Shown: one piece after another, positions 60,612 through 64,000 of the stretch
Position numbering within the stretch: the stretch's first letter is position 1
Layout of the letters: the number at the start of each line of letters is the position of its first letter
DNA from: LZORAL124-50-18 sp051208045
GTDB lineage: Bacteria; Pseudomonadota; Gammaproteobacteria; Pseudomonadales; Oleiphilaceae
DNA length: 64,000 nt
NCBI GenBank assembly: GCA_051208045.1
Contig: JBPJFY010000012.1
Location: forward strand, 47,269-111,268
Reading direction: 5' to 3'
Program-made: the position numbers and the translations under genes
The notes under the pieces: generated by a model
What the model was told of the DNA's origin: nothing
The model's database searches: none
What the model saw: the letters and a program-made list of their open reading frames with translations, nothing else

Positions 60612-61129
60612 CCAACAGGTTTCCGCCCCACCCACTGAGCAATGGCCTGCGCCTGATCAAAGTCGACATGCTCCTGTGAATAGCACTGCTCCCACCCGGC
60701 AAACGTGCCCGCCAGCTCTCCCGGCTTAAGGAGAAAATCCGGATTCGTCGGGCGGCCGAACTGCGGCTGATGAATCGTGAACGTTTCGTAGAAGAGCACT
60801 CCACCGGGCATCAAGGCCCGCTGAATCCGAGGAAACAACGGTCGATGGAGATAACGAAACACAAGAATCGCAGCGTAGCGAGCCTCTCCCAGGTCCGGGG
60901 GTGACGCCACTTCCAGGTCGCACATCATCACGTTTGCCGACAGGCTTTCCTCGTCAATCTGTGTGGCAAGACGATCCAGTGCGGCGGTATCCCGATCCAG
61001 AAACACCACCGGTACACCTTGCCGGGCCAGCCACAAACCATTTCTCCCCGAACCACAGGCGAGATCCAGTACGGGCCCGGACGGGAGGGTGACCTGTGGC
61101 CACCATTGTGTGAGCAGAGAAGAAACCAC
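60608..61129 (-). CDS. Class I SAM-dependent methyltransferase
   Basis: About 173 residues from GTG 61129 (GAGGTT 5 bases upstream); the frame extends to an ATG at 61210 but those residues look non-family. Motif I is VLDLACGSGRNGLWLARQG, with VVFLDRDTAALDRL as motif II and ILVFRYLHRPLFPRIQRALMPGGVLFYETF in the later strands, which resembles TehB/SAM methyltransferases acting on small molecules. The substrate is unknown. It is upstream of hisL on the same strand, with the his promoter overlapping its end. Confidence 0.83.
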   Translation of the reverse strand: MVSSLLTQWWPQVTLPSGPVLDLACGSGRNGLWLARQGVPVVFLDRDTAALDRLATQIDEESLSANVMMCDLEVASPPDLGEARYAAILVFRYLHRPLFPRIQRALMPGGVLFYETFTIHQPQFGRPTNPDFLLKPGELAGTFAGWEQCYSQEHVDFDQAQAIAQWVGRKPVG

Positions 61130-61308
61130 AGCCAACCTCAATTCAAAAACAAACTGGAAACACGTAAATTTCACCGCCAGCCTTTCTGAGGCAAGACGGC
61201 TCAATAACAATCATGAGCTGCGTCAACATGGCAACCGAAAAAACACGCTATAAAGGAGAATCACTTTAACAAAGTGAGATTCGCTTTGTCTTCACAGGAG
61301 GCGTCACC

Positions 61309-62364
61309 GTGTCGAATTACCGTTTAATCCTCGCCGTTGTTACACTGTTACTTTCACTGGGCCACATACAGTCATCATTCGCACAAGAAACCATTGAGGG
61401 CGTGTATTCCACCAATTTCAATGAACTCACGCTGACTCGACAAGGTAGTCGCATAACAGGCACCTACAAACATCGCAATGGGCATATCCAGGGCACGCTC
61501 ACTGGCCTTACGGTAACGGGTCGTTGGACGCAGGACAACGGGGAGGGCCGCATGGAGTTTACCTTCGCCAGTGACTTTTCCGGCTTCAAAGGGCTCTGGA
61601 GTTATGGTGACGCGATGCCCACTAAAACTTGGAATGGGGACAAAATTCGCTCTATCTCAAACACATCAACCAGCGCTCCGCAAACTCTTTTTGCCGCAGA
61701 CCAGTTCGAGCGCAACTACGGGACCAATTTTGGCGACATGACTTTGGTCTTCAACGGCTCGAAAGTCACGGGTCACTACACTCATAAGAACGGAAAAATT
61801 GAGGGCGTATTGTCCGGTAACAAACTCGTTGGCACATGGACACAAACAAACGCCAAGGGAAAGCTCGAATTTGACTTCAACAACAATTTCTCGAACTTCG
61901 ATGGGAGATGGGGTTACAACAACAGCACACCGAATCAAGAGTGGACCGTTAACCGCCCCTCGCCTGCGCCGGATACCGCCAATATACCGCCAACCCCCGC
62001 GCCTAAAGCACCTGACTCCAAAGAAAGTTACGCACCCGTTTATATTGCTGGAAGCTGGGGTGCCAATGGCAGCCTGAAGCATCGCGGGCGAATCAACTTT
62101 TGGCAAAACGGTAACAATGTGACAGTAGTAATCGCTTGGCCGGACCAATCAACCGGGCAGTGGAAGAGTTCAAAAGGTGAAGGAACCATCCAGGGAAGAG
62201 AATTTTCCATTCGAATGTATCCCTCCACACCTGATGGCTCCAGCAGCGACCAAGGCTATGTGCACTACTTTACGGTTGCTCCGGGCAATAAAGAGATCTC
62301 AACCTACTATACACGACATGGTAAGCAGATGAGAGATCCCGTCGTCTATCGACTCGTGGAATAA
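61309..62364 (+). CDS. Exported protein with duplicated beta domain, unknown function
   Basis: A 351-residue protein from GTG 61309 (AGGAGG upstream). The signal peptide is SNYRLILAVVTLLLSLGHIQ-SSFAQ. Two tandem repeats of about 80 residues follow: the first around GVYSTNFNELTLTRQGSRIT, TGTYKHRNGHIQGTLTG and FSGFKGLWSYG; the second around YGTNFGDMTLVFNGSKVTGH, YTHKNGKIEGVLSG and FSNFDGRWGYN. A Pro-rich linker (about 222-238) leads to a C-terminal domain of about 110 residues (YIAGSWGANGSLKHRGRINFWQNG...). Each domain looks all-beta with repeated G-x-W pattern. No enzyme motif is seen. Confidence 0.82.
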   Translation: MSNYRLILAVVTLLLSLGHIQSSFAQETIEGVYSTNFNELTLTRQGSRITGTYKHRNGHIQGTLTGLTVTGRWTQDNGEGRMEFTFASDFSGFKGLWSYGDAMPTKTWNGDKIRSISNTSTSAPQTLFAADQFERNYGTNFGDMTLVFNGSKVTGHYTHKNGKIEGVLSGNKLVGTWTQTNAKGKLEFDFNNNFSNFDGRWGYNNSTPNQEWTVNRPSPAPDTANIPPTPAPKAPDSKESYAPVYIAGSWGANGSLKHRGRINFWQNGNNVTVVIAWPDQSTGQWKSSKGEGTIQGREFSIRMYPSTPDGSSSDQGYVHYFTVAPGNKEISTYYTRHGKQMRDPVVYRLVE

Positions 62365-62873
62365 CGCGCCGCTTGGGAGAACCTCACTATCTGTGCCGGC
62401 TTGCAGTCATAATGCTCGAAACCTGCAATCATCGGCCAGTTTGAGCCCAGATTATCTGCAACTATAATCTGGCTTCGATGGAAACCGACTTGTGACAATA
62501 AAAATGGCCTTTTTCATACAGGATATGAAGCCGTTTTTGCTGGACAAAATCAACCGTTTTACAGGAACATATATTTCGAATCATACATGCCCGGGATTTG
62601 TTCTTAACCGTCATCGCTGACCAGCAAAGTTGTGACCGTTTAACCTATCGAAGAGACCCCCACCCCTGGGCACAAATACGAGCAATAGCCAATCATGTGG
62701 TCAGAAAATGTGAATGGCTTAGAGGTGAAGCCACCTATTATGAATGCGACTGCACTTCGTCAACTCAGTCCAGTATTTGATGAGTCAAACGTGCTTGAAA
62801 CGGGCATTTCTTTCTAATCTTGACTGATACAGAGTCTGTCTAGTTCGGTAAAATACAGGCGCTGTATAATAAA
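62365..62873 (+). other. 509-bp stretch without a recognised gene
   Basis: The sequence becomes AT-richer here. A 60-codon frame at 62598-62780 (Leu/Arg/Cys mixture) is not supported by a start site or a recognised family. A -10-like TATAAT occurs at 62863-62868 just before the next gene. I see no repeat or strong stem. Confidence 0.5.
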
Positions 62874-63230
62874 ATGTTACATGCCTTAGGAAACATTGTG
62901 CTGAGTCAGAAGGAAATATGTAAAAAGTTCGATGCCATCCCGCTTCCCTGCAAAGGGGAAGCGAAGCTAGGTATTGCATTAGAAACTATTGGCAAGCTTC
63001 CTGTGAATGGATTACGGCATAACCCAGAAAACGGAACATGTGGCTGGTATATTTGGTGCGGTGAAGAAATGTCTGAAGAACCAGATTTCTTTAAACCACT
63101 ACACGTAAGTCATATTAGAGAATACATGCCCGAAGTAGAGCAATATTTATCATTGCCACCGGGTTATAGATTTTTGATTGCTGGCGAGTATGAGGATGTA
63201 TGGCATGATCCAGAACTCATCAGCATGTAA
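62874..63230 (+). CDS. Imm33-like small protein (putative immunity-type protein)
   Basis: A 118-residue soluble protein. NPENGTCGWYIWCGEEMSEEP, then DFFKPLHVSHIREYMPEVEQ, then YLSLPPGYRFLIAGEYEDVW resembles proteins annotated as immunity protein Imm33-domain, which occur near toxin systems and in mobile DNA. This is recognition by eye. The start is uncertain (ATG 62874 or GTG 62898). Its TAA overlaps an attC-like element, the compact layout of integron cassettes. Base composition is AT-rich relative to the upstream genes. Confidence 0.6.
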   Translation: MLHALGNIVLSQKEICKKFDAIPLPCKGEAKLGIALETIGKLPVNGLRHNPENGTCGWYIWCGEEMSEEPDFFKPLHVSHIREYMPEVEQYLSLPPGYRFLIAGEYEDVWHDPELISM

Positions 63231-63271
63231 CAAGCAAAGGCAAGGCGACGCCAAAAAGCGGCGCGTTAGGT
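63228..63271 (+). other. attC-like element (possible integron cassette recombination site)
   Basis: Starts with TAAC at the stop codon of the preceding gene, ends with the consensus core GTTAGGT (GTTRRRY) at 63265-63271, and contains an imperfect hairpin (GCG-A-CGCC / GGCGCG around AAAAAGC) with a bulged A. The next frame starts 7 bp later. The left core is only partly like RYYYAAC and no integron integrase is in the window. Confidence 0.4.
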
Positions 63272-63277
63272 GAATAT

Positions 63278-63526
63278 GTGAGCGTGTTAAACCCAAAGAA
63301 AGCCGTCTTACTAGTAAATGTACCTAGCAACAGAGCTCGGTTCATTTCAGGAAATGGCAATTTACTGCCACAGGCAGGAGATGTAGTGCAACTAGATCAA
63401 GGATTTACCAACGAAAATGGTGTTGCAATGGTGATTGCGTACAAAATTGGAGCGGATGGGGGTTTTGAGTGGGAGTTAGAGGTATTTGAATCTGAGCTAG
63501 GCCCTGACATAAAGGGAAGTCGTTAA
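63278..63526 (+). CDS. Small hypothetical protein (82 residues)
   Basis: Begins with GTG 63278 (or GTG 63284) and reads SVLNPKKAVLLVNVPSNRAR, then FISGNGNLLPQAGDVVQL, DQGFTNENGVAMVIAYKIG, ending ELGPDIKGSR. It is soluble with alternating beta-strand character and no signal peptide. Family unknown. Its placement right after the attC-like core is what would be expected for a cassette gene. Confidence 0.55.
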   Translation: MSVLNPKKAVLLVNVPSNRARFISGNGNLLPQAGDVVQLDQGFTNENGVAMVIAYKIGADGGFEWELEVFESELGPDIKGSR

Positions 63527-63564
63527 GACAAAAGTATATCGAAGATTTCATGGCTCCGTTGAAG

Positions 63565-63610
63565 TTAGACATCAGGCAGCTAAATATCTTAATCGAAAAC
63601 TGATGTCTAA
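63565..63610. repeat. 11-bp inverted repeat
   Basis: TTAGACATCAG (63565-63575) and CTGATGTCTAA (63600-63610) are a perfect inverted pair around a 24-base loop. It lies between two small genes. The cores are in the opposite order to an attC site, so it is not called one. Confidence 0.75.
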
Positions 63611-63639
63611 ACCTTTGACTAGATATCAAGGTATTATAA

Positions 63640-63894
63640 ATGACTGAATTTGTTGCTACATTTTTCGTTGTTTTCGCTTTTTTATTGTTACATGGAGCGT
63701 TGTTTAATAGATCCCCTTTCTGGAACAGGCTAAGGCAAAAATACCCAATCTCGAGTGTGATTTATGAACAAGCCAAAGATACGGATAGAAATTATAGGTT
63801 TGTATATTGTGATGAAGGAAAGTGGACGAGTAACAATATAATTTCAACTAAAATTGATGCTAACTTTTTGTACCTAGGAGCCTGTCGGACTTAA
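63640..63894 (+). CDS. Small membrane protein truncated by an insertion sequence
   Basis: An 84-residue frame. It begins MTEFVATFFVVFAFLLLHGA, an N-terminal membrane segment, then a short polar region. The last five residues (GACRT) are encoded by what looks like the terminal repeat of an IS, so the native C-terminus is missing. The family is unknown. Base composition is AT-rich. The upstream start has no clear ribosome-binding site. Confidence 0.5.
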   Translation: MTEFVATFFVVFAFLLLHGALFNRSPFWNRLRQKYPISSVIYEQAKDTDRNYRFVYCDEGKWTSNNIISTKIDANFLYLGACRT

Positions 63895-64000
63895 GCGCAC
63901 GATTACTGCACAGTGCGTCTCCCGACTGTAATTGAACGGAAAAAGCAGGTTGCTAGCCTTCTCAGCCTCTTGATACGCATTTTACGTCCCTCAACGAGCA
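63876..64000 (-). mobile_element. Right end of the window: insertion sequence terminus with partial transposase
   Basis: GGAGCCTGTCGGACTTAAGC from 63878 looks like a terminal inverted repeat, next to a palindromic CCTAGG. On the minus strand a frame open from the window edge runs LVEGRKMRIKRLRRLATC followed by FFRSITVGRRTVQ and stops at 63903, about 25 bp inside the end. That is the expected place for a transposase C-terminus. The family (IS1182-like was my impression) cannot be fixed from 125 bp. The element continues beyond the window. Confidence 0.5.

Noticed and set aside
62598..62780. 60-residue gene
   Set aside because: It starts at a TTG with no ribosome-binding site and shows no recognisable family or codon pattern.
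63565..63610. Second attC site
   Set aside because: The cores occur as GTTRRRY then RYYYAAC, the reverse of an attC arrangement, so it is listed only as an inverted repeat.

Overview
The window looks like a chromosomal segment of a free-living, motile, probably marine gammaproteobacterium. The grounds are core gene order (pcnB-folK-panB-panC, plsY/tsaD, rpsU-yqeY-dnaG-rpoD), a TRAP transporter, chemotaxis and c-di-GMP genes, an ilvGM operon and a his leader. An Oceanospirillales-like or Pseudomonas-related lineage is my guess from gene order only. I see no rRNA, CRISPR array or prophage. The one clear sign of mobile DNA is the visibly AT-richer right-hand end (about 62.4-64.0 kb).

Layout. 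0-6.7 kb: end of an MscS channel, YbaK deacylase, Do-like protease, UbiH-type hydroxylase, HIT protein, CHAD protein, DUF2059 protein. 6.7-13.9 kb: the phosphate locus pstS / pstC-pstA-pstB-phoU on the minus strand, with one Pho box before pstS and a second before pstC. 13.9-17.5 kb: a split TRAP transporter (dctQM on plus, the solute-binding lipoprotein on minus) around a thioesterase. 17.5-24.5 kb: uvrD, a PAS-GGDEF-EAL protein, a GAF-like/HD-GYP phosphodiesterase and small proteins. 24.5-28.5 kb: ilvGM behind a classical attenuator (Val/Leu-rich leader peptide, antiterminator, terminator), then a coiled-coil membrane protein. 29.2-42.5 kb: housekeeping block pcnB-folK-panB-panC-pgi, folB-folK2, plsY, tsaD, rpsU, yqeY, dnaG, rpoD and a CAU tRNA. 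42.6-49 kb: accessory genes (lipoprotein, 50-residue ORF, XRE regulator, beta-propeller, HD protein, GST, methyltransferase, DUF2147, membrane AraC regulator). 49.2-53.1 kb: a VIT/VWA surface protein with a GlyGly-CTERM tail directly followed by its likely processing enzyme, a rhombosortase, then two zinc-ribbon genes including a membrane HExxH protein. 53.2-62.4 kb: glycosyltransferase, Cys/Met PLP enzyme, DTW protein, chemoreceptor, a his attenuator with hisG, methyltransferase, and a secreted protein with a duplicated domain. 62.4-64 kb: small unknown genes, an attC-like element, an Imm33-like protein and an IS end that cuts a gene.

The most notable points are: (1) the adjacent rhombosortase / VIT-VWA substrate pair; (2) hisL and ilvL attenuators, both with a readable antiterminator, hisL apparently leaderless; (3) hisG interrupted by an in-frame TGA 28 codons before its natural end; (4) a recurring habit of short tandem repeats laid across gene boundaries, in panC and tsaD copying the stop codon itself and upstream of tsaD copying the start codon; (5) two folK paralogues about 4 kb apart; (6) the acquired, IS-bounded right end.

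All calls are from reading the sequence. No database search was run, and family names rest on motif recognition.
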